DNA of 35,390 nucleotides from Boseongicola sp. SB0665_bin_10. Its GTDB lineage: Bacteria; Pseudomonadota; Alphaproteobacteria; Rhodobacterales; Rhodobacteraceae. Both the position numbers and the translations under genes were made by a program. The stretch covers positions 1-35,390 of the forward strand of contig VXSG01000089.1 of the NCBI GenBank assembly GCA_009838075.1, in the 5' to 3' direction. The notes under the pieces were generated by a model, which was not told the DNA's origin, searched no databases, and saw nothing but the letters and a program-made list of their open reading frames with translations. Positions 8,095-17,631 of the stretch are shown here, piece by piece (position 1 is the first letter of the stretch; each line of letters opens with the position of its first letter).

Positions 8095-11000
8095 CTTGCC
8101 CAATCCGGTGTCCGGATCGGCTGATCCGACAGCTCTTCCTTGAAGACACGGACCATCTCCAAGGCATAGCTTCGAGCGAGTTCGCTTTCGCCAACCTCAA
8201 GAAGGAAGAATACCAGTCGCGAGAGGCCAATGACGATGCCGTTTTTTCCAGCATCGCCGCGAAAGTCCGGCTTCGCAGTGAGCTTGACGAATTCCTTCCA
8301 GCGGCCTCGGTATAGTGCGGCTGCGTGGCGCAGCCTCCGCTTGAATGTCGGTTCCGGGCACATCCATCTTGACCATCCGGCGCTGTGCGTCTGAGCACGA
8401 ACCAGCCAGTGAAACGCGTCGGACCGGCCCCGAATCCGCAGCGCCGTTTCAAATGCGCTGTCGTACGAGTCTCGAAGGCGCCAGACGTAGCTGGAGTCAT
8501 CGCTGACGTTCTCCAAGGCATCCAGGACTGCCGCTTCCTGCCCAACTTCTTCCCAATGCGCAAACCACCTCGCAATTAGCCTGGAGTGTTGGTCGTATTT
8601 CGGAACGTGGGAAACAGCGTCCAGAAAGTCGGGCAATCGCGAGGGGGGATAATCGGTCGGGTCTGGATCCGGAGCACTTGGAGTGCCGGTGGTGAGGTGC
8701 GCATCTTCAAATCCGTCTTGCTCTTCATCCTCCGGCACTTCTTGCTCAGTCAAGTCAGAGTTGCGGCCTGTTCGCCGCCGGACGATGCATAGGGCGCGTT
8801 CCGCTTCTTGTGACCTTCTTCGTTCAAGCGCAACGCTTTCGTCAGGGCAGATGAACGTTTCAAGCAAAGCCTGTCCCTCGATTGAATCGATCCAGCCCGC
8901 GTAAGCCACTGCGCGAGACAGTGACTCGGCAAACCACCACTCCTCGTTGCGAACCAGATTGGCGTAACAGGACGGCACCCTGTCGGGAAAGTACCGTGCG
9001 ACCAGATGATGATAACCGCGCCGAAAGTGATCCGTTTCGTCACCGTCCGTATATTCGCATATGGCCTCGAACGGGCCTGCCAGATCAAGGAGGGCCTGCT
9101 TGGCGTGCCGGTCACCACGGTCCGCGAGCATTTCAAGGGATTCGAGTATGTCGTTCGCGTAGGGATCCTTCCGAAAGCCGTAACCCAGGAGACATTCCGC
9201 AGCTTGGGTCAGCTGCTGACGGGCGACATCGACGAGTTGGTGCTCACTCGCAAACAGGGCCAGCTTTATCCTGAGGTTCGAGCGTTCGCAGAAATCCGTC
9301 ACCGTGCCGTCCAAGGAACTCGCAATTCGCTGAACCAAGGCATTTGCAGCCGGTGGCTTTAAAAGCACCAGTCGTCGTGACGAGAATCCGTCAACCCAGG
9401 CTTCGTCAGACCAATAGGGCGAAGCGGTTACAGCCTGCATGTCCTCCTCCGTTATGCGGTCGTTTGGGCTCAGTCCTATGGCTATGGCGGCAATGTCCTC
9501 CGCGATGAGTCGGAGACCAAGGCGAACTCCCGCAAGGCGCCAATCTTGATCAAACCGCGTGGAAGTGTCAGGAGGCAAGTCAAAGGCTGTGTACAGATCG
9601 GTCAGGGTCATCCAGTTCCTGGACGTCTTCCAATTTTGCCCTGCAACCAAGGCAATTTGTTCAAGCTTCCTGACTGCACGAGCGAGCCAACTTGTTTCTG
9701 AACCGGCGGGGATTGTCAGTTGAAGGCTTGAGGAACGTCCGTTCGATGCGACCGCCAGTGCGGAAAAGAACAACTCGTGTACCTTGTCTGCCAGTTCGTG
9801 CAGGCGATCGGGATCGAAACGGCGTCCGTCACCAAATAGGCTGGACAGGTCCAGTTCGGGTTCGACCTTGTCGTCGGAGCCGCCCTTGAGGAGGGCAAGG
9901 CATCTTGTTGCGTGACTAGTTTCAACGACATCATTGGGCCAGGAGTCTGGCGGCAAGCCTTCGAAGCACAAGGCCGCGAGCACGTCGCGTTGAATCGATG
10001 GCCCTCGCAAGCTCTTTGAAAGCGACAGGACGTTTTGGAAGCGGCCTGCCAAAATGGATTCCCTGCAGTAACTGGCGATTAAGGAGCCCGGCTCCCTGGC
10101 CTTCATGACAAAGTCCTCGACGCGGTCCGGGTAGTCCGGACCCCCATGTGCGGCCACCTCTACAAGTGCGTAAGCCGCCCTTTCGTGTTCGCCGAGAATC
10201 TCAGCATCACTCCTGGCTCCAACAGCAAGTCGGCGGTTCAGTTCGGAAACGGCATCGGAGACCGTATGGTCGAGCAGGCAGTTTTCGGAGCTTCGAACGA
10301 CAATCGGAATCTCGTCGGCGGGGAGCTGACGGATGCGATGTCGCAGCAAGTCGGAGGCATTCGGGTCGGGAGACAGCGCAACGGCGACCTCCTGGAAAAG
10401 TGGCCATTCGTGAGTCTGAGTTTCGGGAGCGTTCCGGACTCGCGTGGAAAGGGAGCGCAGCGCGTGAAATTTCTCCACGTCGAAGTCTTCGAAGGCCATG
10501 ATCTCGGCCCGGTCAAGGATGATTGCCACCTGCTCGACCGGGTAGCCCTTGGTCAGCGATTCGATGGCCCAAGCTCGACAGGGAGCATGAAGAATGTCAT
10601 GGGTGTCGCCGAGTTGAGCCTTGGTTATCCACAGCCACGCCCATCTCCAGTAGTCTGGCGCAGTGTTCTCGAGCCACGCCAATACGTCATGCGCATGTGC
10701 TTCAAAGATGTCCGTGTGCGATTCCTTTTCCCGCAAGAAGGCAAAAAGGCTGGCGTGAAAGGGGCTGACTTCAAGCTCCCGGCGGTCCAGCAGATGATCG
10801 ATGTCGGACAGGGCGTCCAATGTCTCCACGCTGCGCCCGAAACAGTCGTTCATGGCGGCGGGCGGCGGGCCGAACTTCAGGCCTGCCAGGACGTGAAGAA
10901 TGCACTTTGCCTTCTGAGCGAGACCTTCCCACAACGAGGCGTAGTAGTTTCGAATCTCGCCGCCCGGGCATTCAGGAAGTGATGACACGTCACCTGTCGA

Positions 11001-12476
11001 TACCGGTTTGCCGGTGTTCATCATGTTCTCGAAGGAATAGATCAGATGGAGGGGCAATCCGCGCGAAATATCATGGAAGGCGCCTGCAACATCTTCAAGA
11101 ACTTCGCGCCTGTCTCGGTTGACGGCCACCTCCAGCTTCATCCGGCCCGATTCGGACTGAAAATGGAGCCACCGATGAACTGCGTTTCGATCCATCAACG
11201 GGAGTTCGGTCCATTCATCGACAGGCGATGCAGCCAGCAGTTTCGATGGGAGAGACTCGTTTGGAACTTTCTGTGTACCGACTACGAGACGGACATTCAC
11301 GGGGACTGGAAGAAGTGCCTCAAAGAGGCATCGCATGTCCTCTTGATCTTGGTGCTCCCGCCACACGTGGTCCAGACCGTCTATGATGACAACAAGTTTC
11401 CTGCCTTCCCGTGCGAGTTGGTCGGCGGCAAGTTCGATGAGCTCTCCAAGCTCAAGCGTCTTCACGTCAAGTCCGGGAAGGGCTTCAAGGATCTGTTGCT
11501 CAAGGGACTATCGAATTGCCTGGTAATGGAATCGGCCTTCGGATCGGTCCCTCTGGCTCAAGAAGTAATGGTGACGTATGCAAACAGCTTGGTCGCGATC
11601 AAGTGATTCCACGCAATGGCTGAGATAGGTGCTTTTTCCGCGGCCTGGCGATCCCCAAAGGACGGAAACACCGTCGTTGGCTGAAATCTCGTCAATGAAG
11701 GACCTGTGAAAGCTGTCAACGGGAACGATGTAGTTCTCCGGGACCGTGAAGCCCTGCGGCAACGGTCGGGATCGATTCGTGGAAAACGCGTCGCGCAAGT
11801 TGAAGTACCGAATCTTGCCGTCTGGTTCCGGAGAGTTGGAGCGTGTCGCCCAGCGTTCCACACGGGCCTTGAATGTATGCCAGCCTCCTTTGTCGGTATC
11901 GGAAGCAACTCTTGACCAGAGTCGTTCCTCCAAGTCGTCCAACCGTTCCTGTGAATGATGGAATTCGAAACTTGAAAGGAACATCTTCGCGTTCCCGGAT
12001 GAGCCAAGCTGGTCCTCGATGACCGCACGATCGTGTTCCGGAAGCGAATCGTACCTCACCCTTGTGCCGACCAGCGAGGCACGAAAGGACTCGTCTGGCA
12101 GGCGATCAGTCTTCAGCACAGCCTTGGCAAGAGTGCCGTTCCGAAGATGACGTAGAGTGGTATCGGACCATTTCTGCAAAAGCGACCTTCCGGATTTCGC
12201 CTGCGTGGTGAGCCAACGCCAGCTCAGGTGATTGGCGGCATTCTCGGGATCGGCAGTGAACTTGACCTGCGTAAGCTCGTAGAGTCCGTCCGGCCTGCAT
12301 GCCACCACGTCCTCGATCGACGCAAATGACCGGTCCTCCGAATCAACCTGGACCCACCGATAGAGGTTTCGGTCCCTGTAAAAGTCGATCAGCACTTCGA
12401 TCGCGACCAGGTCCTGATACTCAAATCCGGCCCGGATATGACCTACCCTCTTCATGTTGTGTACCGGCTTGATCAT
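8091..12476 (-). pseudogene. Nuclease-STAND NTPase (DUF4297/Cap4-like N-terminus) interrupted by an amber codon
   Basis: One continuous frame of 1461 codons, broken only by TAG at codon 323. The N-terminus has the layout of DUF4297/Cap4-type PD-(D/E)XK nucleases: AGFEYQDLVAIE (16-27), a SIEDVV acidic strand (53-58) and YELTQVKF (67-74, Q-x-K). The NTPase follows: Walker A GSPGRGKS (275-282) and Walker B KLVVIIDGLDHVW (about 360-372), then VVGTQKVP and a LPLMDRNAVHRWL helix typical of STAND/NACHT proteins. The remaining ~1000 residues are helical, as in TPR-like sensor regions. In this class the C-terminus recognises a phage component and the NTPase oligomerises to trigger the nuclease. With the stop read as such, the nuclease and Walker A are separated from Walker B and the sensor. 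A GTG at 11465 could restart translation but would lack Walker A. Confidence 0.82.
11508..11510 (-). other. In-frame amber (TAG) codon inside the STAND gene
   Basis: The minus-strand codons around it read ...HYQAIR, TAG, SLEQQILEALPGLDV... in the same frame on both sides, and the surrounding protein is well formed. This is a nonsense change, not a frameshift. TAG serves as an ordinary terminator for the NgoMIV-type and Cache genes in this window, so general recoding is unlikely. Confidence 0.85.
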
Positions 12477-12857
12477 GCTTGGGCCGTTCGGAGATCAACT
12501 CTGGTCAAGTGATGTGTGTGCAAGAGGCAAGAGCGGCCTCTTGTGGCTTCAGGAGTAAGTGGTCCGTAAGTCCGGTCAGGAGTTGGGAGATATCCAATGC
12601 TGACGTTCCGGACAATCTGTTTGAGCTGGGAAGTTGGTACAGGCTGAATGTTGGTCTGGGCGAATTGGCGTGGCACCTAGGCCTGTCGAAGTCGACTGTT
12701 GGGTCGGCATTGCTTGCTTGCAGTACTTGTCTTTGAAGTGGTGCATGGTCGAAGTCCTACTGCCTCCGAGCGACGCCGCGTGGAATTGCGGCCAGTTTGC
12801 CCGGGGCTGATGGCGGACTTGGTCAATCTTGAAGATGCAGGTGAAACCACCAAATGA
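12477..12857. other. Gene-free stretch between STAND gene and integrase
   Basis: About 380 bp with only short open frames. I see no tRNA, no repeat shared with the other intergenic regions and no clear hairpin terminator. It should contain the promoter of the nuclease-STAND operon (start 12476). It could also hold an attachment site of the adjacent integrase, but no core is recognisable from one end alone. Confidence 0.4.
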
Positions 12858-14141
12858 TCAGAATGCAGATTGCGAAGCGGTTTCATTCGTCGTGCCGGTT
12901 CCATGGTTCAATTCATCGATCCTGTCCGCGATTCGCTGTGCCGCGTCGCGAAGCTGTTCCATGGTCCAGTCGGCGGCGTAACCTTGGGTGACGTCCGGGG
13001 GCGGGGCATGGTTGACCAGCCGCTTGGTCAGGCTCGTGGGCAGCATGAGCTCGCGGTCGGCAACGGTGATGAAGCAGTTTCGGAGCGCATGGAACCAGAA
13101 CCTGGCCCCGCCCGCCTCGCCGATGCGCACGTTGAGGTGCTGGATGGATTCGAGATGCCCGGACGCGCTGTCCTCGGACGGAAACACCCAGCTGCGCGTC
13201 TCAACGGCGAACCGCTCGCGTTCGGCGAGTCGGCGCTCCAGGATGGCGGCGAGCTGGAGGGTGACAGGGAATTCCAGAGGCTCGCCGCTCTTGGTTTCCT
13301 CGATGCGGACGGTCATGGCCGCCATGTCGACCTGCGTCCAGGCGAGGTTGAGGACCTCGGTGAGGCGCATGCCCGTGTAGAGCCCGAAGCGGAATGCGTC
13401 GCGGACAACCACGTTGCGCACTGCCGTCTCGAAGCCACGGTTCCAGCATGGCAGGACCTCGGACGGCGGCTGGATGCGGCGGCGGCGCGGAGGGTGCAGG
13501 CGCCCGCCTGCGGCGCGCCAGTGCTCTACCGGGTTGCGCAGCTCCTCGAAGTCGAGGCACGGTCGGCGGTAGATCGCGCCGAGCAGCTTCATGGCGGCGT
13601 TCGCCTGCACCCAGCCGGGCCGTTCGGTCAGTTCCTGGAATCGCCGCTCGACGTCGCTGCGGTCGATCTCGTCGAGGGAGCGGTCGAGCCAGTCGCCGAG
13701 ATCCTTGTGAACGGTGCGGCGGTAACTGGCGACGGTGCTGTCCCTGCGCTTGGGTCCGACGGCAAGCCAGTTCTCGAAGGCCTTGCGCAAGGTCGGGATG
13801 GAACGGGTGCGCGCGCGATCCGCGAGCGGGTCCTCGCCCAGGGCGACGCGGCCGAGGATCTCCCGGGCGCGGCGGCGCGCCTGGTCGGCGGTGACGAGGC
13901 CGTGACGCCCGATGACGATCCTCCGGTTCGGCGCCTTCCGACCGCGGTCGCCGGCACGGTAGTTGACGAGGTACGAGCGCAGGCCGGACGGGTGAACGCG
14001 GACACCGAATCCGGTGAGCCTGTCGTCCCATGCGATGTAGGGGCTGTCCCTGGGCTGGAGCGTGTCGACGGTCCGCGCCGTGAGCGTCATCCTGAGGCGC
14101 GCGACGAGTTTCGCGGACGGATTTGCTGAGTTGCCGGACAT
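12858..14141 (-). CDS. Tyrosine recombinase/phage-type integrase (third of three)
   Basis: A 427-residue P4-like integrase. The N-terminus has the arm-binding fold (LTARTVDTLQPRDSPYIAWD, DRLTGFGVRVHPSGLRSYLV). A core-binding helical domain follows, then the catalytic domain with Arg in TGMRLTEVLNL, Lys in ETKSGEP, H-x-x-R in FHALRNCF, and the final His and Tyr in LVNHAPPPDVTQGY. All catalytic residues are present, so it may be active. The HxxRH block is less canonical than in the two neighbours. I placed the start at the ATG with GGAG just upstream (14141); the frame stays open to 14201. The gene is in the same orientation as the two other recombinases, about 510 bp downstream of them. Confidence 0.88.
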   Translation of the reverse strand: MSGNSANPSAKLVARLRMTLTARTVDTLQPRDSPYIAWDDRLTGFGVRVHPSGLRSYLVNYRAGDRGRKAPNRRIVIGRHGLVTADQARRRAREILGRVALGEDPLADRARTRSIPTLRKAFENWLAVGPKRRDSTVASYRRTVHKDLGDWLDRSLDEIDRSDVERRFQELTERPGWVQANAAMKLLGAIYRRPCLDFEELRNPVEHWRAAGGRLHPPRRRRIQPPSEVLPCWNRGFETAVRNVVVRDAFRFGLYTGMRLTEVLNLAWTQVDMAAMTVRIEETKSGEPLEFPVTLQLAAILERRLAERERFAVETRSWVFPSEDSASGHLESIQHLNVRIGEAGGARFWFHALRNCFITVADRELMLPTSLTKRLVNHAPPPDVTQGYAADWTMEQLRDAAQRIADRIDELNHGTGTTNETASQSAF

Positions 14142-14653
14142 GCTCCAGTTGACACGGAATCGCAGCCCAATGTCAACACGACCGGCTCGACTGCGGCACA
14201 CCTACGGGGTGCCGCAGACCACCTCTTGGCGATGTTTTGTTGAGCCGTGATGACATGGGCATTTTCGGCAACGGACAGGTGTGGTCACAAGGGGTCTCAC
14301 AGCACCCTGAGAGGGTCGTGACGTTGAAACTCTCAGCTTAAGTGGCGTACAATTCTGATGCCGATCTGGCACTCCGAAATTCGTCATTCTCATTGCCGAG
14401 TTCCGCTTGGCAGCCGTGAAGCGAACCGGGCCGAAACCGTTGAAACTTCCTGAATCCCGTGTGGGCTGCTTTGGCACGCCGACGGGCGTGGACGCACAGC
14501 GGATGGTTGCGCGGGGAGTGCCCGGCATCCGATGCGGGTCGAGCAAGCCGGACCGCTGCGCGTCGCGACGGTCCGGACACTGCAGCCCTCGTCAGGACGC
14601 ATCACGGCAATCCTTTCCGCCTTCCTTCGGCAGGTGCCCCATGACCTTGGCGG
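14142..14653. other. Gene-free stretch between recombinase genes, with an inverted repeat
   Basis: No gene is supported. At 14307-14336 a perfect 7-bp inverted repeat (CTGAGAG ... CTCTCAG, 16-nt loop) overlaps the motif CGTTGAAACTCTCAG. A near copy of that motif, CGTTGAAACTTTCAG, lies at about 20976-20990. The stretch is upstream of the 12858-14141 integrase and may contain its promoter and recombinase binding sites. Confidence 0.4.
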
Positions 14654-15817
14654 TCAGTCGGGGCCGTCCAAGGCCCGCGCGATCGCCTGGCCGATCCTCT
14701 CGGCCGCCTCGACGATCTCGTGGTCCCCGACGTGGGCGTATCTCATTGTCATTCGCGGCTCCGTGTGACCGAGGAGCCGGGCCACGACCGGCAGCGGGAC
14801 TCCCTTCATGACGGCTTGAGAGGCATATGTGTGACGCAGATCATGCAGGCGGACGCCGGCGAGGCCGGCCTTCTCGCGGACCCGTGGCCACAGCGACAGC
14901 TCCTTGGCCAATGGCCTCCCCGGCAGCACGGGCGAGGGGAACACGTAGACGCCTTCCTGTCCCGTCCGCTGCCGCTCGATGACGGCGCGCGCGTCCGCGC
15001 TCAGGAACACCGTCCTTGGTCCGGTCTTGCTGTCGGCAAGCCGGAGCGTGTCGCCGCAGACCTCGGACCAGCGAAGGTCCCTGATCTCGCTCCTTCGGCA
15101 TCCCGTGTACAGCAAAAGGCGTATGATCTCGGCCTGCATCTCGCGGTCGGGCCGCTCGGCCACGCATGCGTCGAGCGCCTCGTGAAGGCGGGCGATCTCG
15201 TTCGCCGACAGGAACCTGGTGAGCCGGGGCCTCGGGTTCGCCCGTGTCAGCCGGGCGGGGTTCTTCGCAACATGGCCGTCGTTGACCGCATGGTTCATGA
15301 TCTGGCGGAGAAGCTCCAGGCCCTTGTTGGCGTTGCCCGGCGACCTGGCGCTGAAGCGGTCGAACCAGGCGTCCACGTCCGCCCGGGCGATCCGGTCAAC
15401 CGGCAGGTCGCCGAACGCGGGCAGCAGCTGGCTCCGGAGCAGCGACTCGATGCCTCTCAGCGTCGACGGCTTCCAGCGGCCGCGCCTGGCGGCCATCCAG
15501 GGGTCGGCGACGAAGTCGCGGAACAGGGGTGCCGGGATCCCGGGCGGCGGAGCGGCACCGGCTGCGGCGGCGTTCCCTTCGAGCTGGATCAGGAGGCATT
15601 CCCTGCGCGCCTCGTGGATGGTCTTCAGCATCGCGGAGCCCAGCGAGACCCGTCGCGAGGGGCCGGGGGGCCTCAGCAGGACGACGTATCCCCTGGACCC
15701 GGATGGCCAGACGCGGACGCCGAGGCCGGGCGCGGCCGTGTCCCAGACCGTGTACTCCTTTCCGCCAGGTTTGAGGCGCAGGATCCCACCGTCGGTGAGG
15801 CGCTTGCGACGAATCAT
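14654..15817 (-). CDS. Tyrosine recombinase/integrase (second of a coupled pair)
   Basis: A 387-residue P4-like integrase starting MIRRKRLTDGGILRLKPGGK. It has an arm-binding domain (VWDTAAPGLGVRVWPSGSRG), a core-binding domain around residues 105-190, and a catalytic domain with TGCRRSEIRDL (Arg), DSKTGPRTVFLS (Lys), LHDLRHTYAS (H-x-x-R-H) and LLGHTEPRMTMRY (His, Tyr). All catalytic residues are present. The ATG at 15815-15817 overlaps the TGA of the upstream recombinase as ATGA, which fixes the start and implies co-translation. The open frame continues far upstream, but that part lies inside the other recombinase gene and is compositional. It and its partner share the SKTGPR block and overall layout, so they are probably related by old duplication. 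Confidence 0.93.
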   Translation of the reverse strand: MIRRKRLTDGGILRLKPGGKEYTVWDTAAPGLGVRVWPSGSRGYVVLLRPPGPSRRVSLGSAMLKTIHEARRECLLIQLEGNAAAAGAAPPPGIPAPLFRDFVADPWMAARRGRWKPSTLRGIESLLRSQLLPAFGDLPVDRIARADVDAWFDRFSARSPGNANKGLELLRQIMNHAVNDGHVAKNPARLTRANPRPRLTRFLSANEIARLHEALDACVAERPDREMQAEIIRLLLYTGCRRSEIRDLRWSEVCGDTLRLADSKTGPRTVFLSADARAVIERQRTGQEGVYVFPSPVLPGRPLAKELSLWPRVREKAGLAGVRLHDLRHTYASQAVMKGVPLPVVARLLGHTEPRMTMRYAHVGDHEIVEAAERIGQAIARALDGPD

Positions 15818-16944
15818 GGCTGAAGTTGCCCACCCAGGACCTGCGCCACGGCGTCGACGGCCTCGCGCACCGTTTCGTCCGCAAGGTGCACGTATTTCAG
15901 GGTCGTGTTCGGATCGTTGTGACCGAGAAGGCGGCCGATGGTCGGGACGGTCTGGCCGGCTTGCAGGGCCAGGGTCGCGTACGTGTGACGAAGATCGTGC
16001 AGGCGCACGTCCTTGAGGCCCGCCTCGTCGCGCAGGTCCTGCCAGAAGCTGTCCAGGCGCTGTGCCGAGATGGATCTCTTCCGCCCCGGAAAGACCCAGA
16101 CGCGCCTTCTCGGAAGGCCGTCCAGGACCTCTTGGGCGGCGGAGGACAGCCAGACGATTCTCGGTCCCGTCTTGCTGTCCCTGAGGAAGATGCGGCCGTC
16201 CCGGATGTCCCGCCACTTCAGGGTCATGATCTCGCTCTTGCGGCTGCCGGTCAGGATGAGCAGCCGCACCACGGCGGCCAAGGGTTGGCCGTCACGCCTT
16301 GCCAGCGCGCTGCCCAGTCGGCGGATCTCCTCCCGGGAGAGGAACCGGTCGCGGCCGCGCCGCCGGTAGCGCTTGACGTTCCGGCAGGGGTTGCTGCCCT
16401 CGGGACGGCAGCCAAGCGTCTCCGCCTCCCGCATGATCACGGACAGGACGGGCATCGACCGGTCCGCAGCGGCGGGGGTCGGCCGCAGCGCGGCGAACCA
16501 TTGCCGTACGTCGTTCTCCGTGATCGCGCCGACCGGCCGCCCGCCGAAGTGCGGAAGGATCTGCTTCTTCAGGTAGTTCCGGTTGACCTTTATCGTGCCG
16601 GGCTTCCAGAGCCGGGCGTGCCGCCGGAACGCGGTCTCAGCCACGTACTCGAACGGGGTTTCCGCCGAGGCGTCCGGCGGGCGGGACGGATCGCGGTTCC
16701 GGAGCGTCGCCAGATGCGCCCGCGCCAGCGTGCGTGCCTTTGCCAGCGGCATCGTTCCGGCGTCTCCGAGGGTTTTCCACTTGCGCCGCTTGCCGGCCTG
16801 GGCGTGGACGAACCACGACTTGCGGACGGAGGGAAACAACCTGACGCCGAAGCCGAGGAGCTGCGTGTCGCGGAACTCGCGGACGGAGCCTTCGGGCTCC
16901 AGCGCGTCGACAAGGTCCTGGGTCAGTCGTCGTTTCCTGGTCAT
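15814..16944 (-). CDS. Tyrosine recombinase/integrase (first of a coupled pair)
   Basis: A 376-residue integrase starting MTRKRRLTQDLVDALEPEGS. GGAGAG sits about 6 nt before the ATG at 16944. The arm-binding domain (FRDTQLLGFGVRLFPSVRKS) is followed by a core-binding domain and a catalytic domain: TGSRKSEIMTL (Arg), DSKTGPRIVWLS (Lys), LHDLRHTYAT (H-x-x-R-H) and LLGHNDPNTTLKY (His, Tyr). It ends in TGA overlapping the next recombinase. An open frame extends upstream to 18480, but it is antisense to another gene and has low-complexity composition, so it is not part of the protein. Tandem recombinases of one orientation recall Recombinase-in-Trio elements; whether this set belongs there is not settled by sequence inspection. 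Confidence 0.93.
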   Translation of the reverse strand: MTRKRRLTQDLVDALEPEGSVREFRDTQLLGFGVRLFPSVRKSWFVHAQAGKRRKWKTLGDAGTMPLAKARTLARAHLATLRNRDPSRPPDASAETPFEYVAETAFRRHARLWKPGTIKVNRNYLKKQILPHFGGRPVGAITENDVRQWFAALRPTPAAADRSMPVLSVIMREAETLGCRPEGSNPCRNVKRYRRRGRDRFLSREEIRRLGSALARRDGQPLAAVVRLLILTGSRKSEIMTLKWRDIRDGRIFLRDSKTGPRIVWLSSAAQEVLDGLPRRRVWVFPGRKRSISAQRLDSFWQDLRDEAGLKDVRLHDLRHTYATLALQAGQTVPTIGRLLGHNDPNTTLKYVHLADETVREAVDAVAQVLGGQLQP

Positions 16945-17344
16945 GGTCTCTCTCCAGATTCGGTTGCGTTTACGGACGGGACGCAGGGGAGCCGGCCGTT
17001 CGCGGTTCCTGGCGCGGCAGACGGGGGCATGTCGAATCGGGCCGTTGCGCTTTCGACGATGCCAGAGGCGTGACAGGACGGACGGATGATGACGCGCTTC
17101 AATGCGCAGCGTGTGGAAACGCTGCCCGGGGCCCCATGACGCGATCGGCGTCTGTTGTGACGTGGACCTATGGGGTCGGAAGCGGTCGTGTCGACGACAG
17201 CGCCTGCATGCGTGGAGTGGCGTTTGGCGCGTGCCTTCGCGCTGCAGCCGCCAGCATTGCGGATCGACCGCGATTGGCAGGCAGGGTTCGGTTTTCGGTA
17301 CAGCCTGAACGCTGAGCCAATGATGAAATGGAGCCTTCGGCTTC
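16945..17344. other. Upstream region of the recombinase pair
   Basis: No supported gene. This is the 5' region of the leftward recombinases and should hold their promoter. Open frames on the plus strand run through it but lack motifs and continue into the repeat block, so I do not call them. Confidence 0.4.
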
Positions 17345-17538
17345 AACTGCATTTGGCTCTTGGTCCGGCTCGCGGGCAGGACCCGGTCGCGCCCTTCGCG
17401 CGTGACGCGATCATGGGCTTGCGTGATCAGCAGGCTGGTGAACCGGCAAGCTCTCGCGAGAGTTCTCGAGAGCGAAAGTTTCTGGACAGGCCCGTCAAGT
17501 TGCGTGATCAAGCCAGCGTCGGCGAACGTGAAGACGCT
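17345..17538 (+). repeat. Degenerate intergenic repeat, copy 1
   Basis: This block contains CGCGCGTGACGCGATCA (17397), CTTGCGTGATCAG (17418-17430), AAGCTCTC (17448) and AGTTGCGTGATCAAG (17498-17512), ending in GTGAAGACGCT (17528-17538). Copy 3 has the first four elements in the same order with similar spacing. Copy 2 matches the last 39 bp without gaps at 28 of 39 positions. The block lies in the gene-free region upstream of the recombinase pair, so it could be recombinase arm or core DNA, or a leader shared by several mobile units. Confidence 0.6.
17450..17473. repeat. Palindromic cluster
   Basis: GCTCTCG at 17450-17456 is repeated as CGAGAGC at 17467-17473, and a perfect 12-bp palindrome CTCTCGCGAGAG (17451-17462) sits within the block. 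Such dense symmetry in non-coding DNA near recombinase genes suggests a protein-binding site. There is no T-run, so a terminator is unlikely. Confidence 0.5.
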
Positions 17539-17631
17539 CTGCTTCGCAATGAGGTGAACGCGGGCTGGACACCGCCGGTCGTGGAGCAAGGGCAAGAAAG
17601 GGAGACGGGACGGCCCGTCGACGGATAGGCT

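Noticed and set aside
11466-11510. Frameshift between the two halves of the STAND gene
   Set aside because: Coordinates show both halves in the same frame; only the TAG codon separates them.
12870-14129. Plus-strand open frame of 419 codons
   Set aside because: Antisense shadow of the integrase gene, caused by high third-position GC; no domain or ribosome binding site.
15818-16216. Extension of the second recombinase to 16216
   Set aside because: It lies inside the first recombinase gene in another frame and has only compositional character; the ATGA overlap gives a better start.
17170-17628. Plus-strand frame of 152 codons before the 17632 gene
   Set aside because: It runs straight through the intergenic repeat and palindrome and has no motif.
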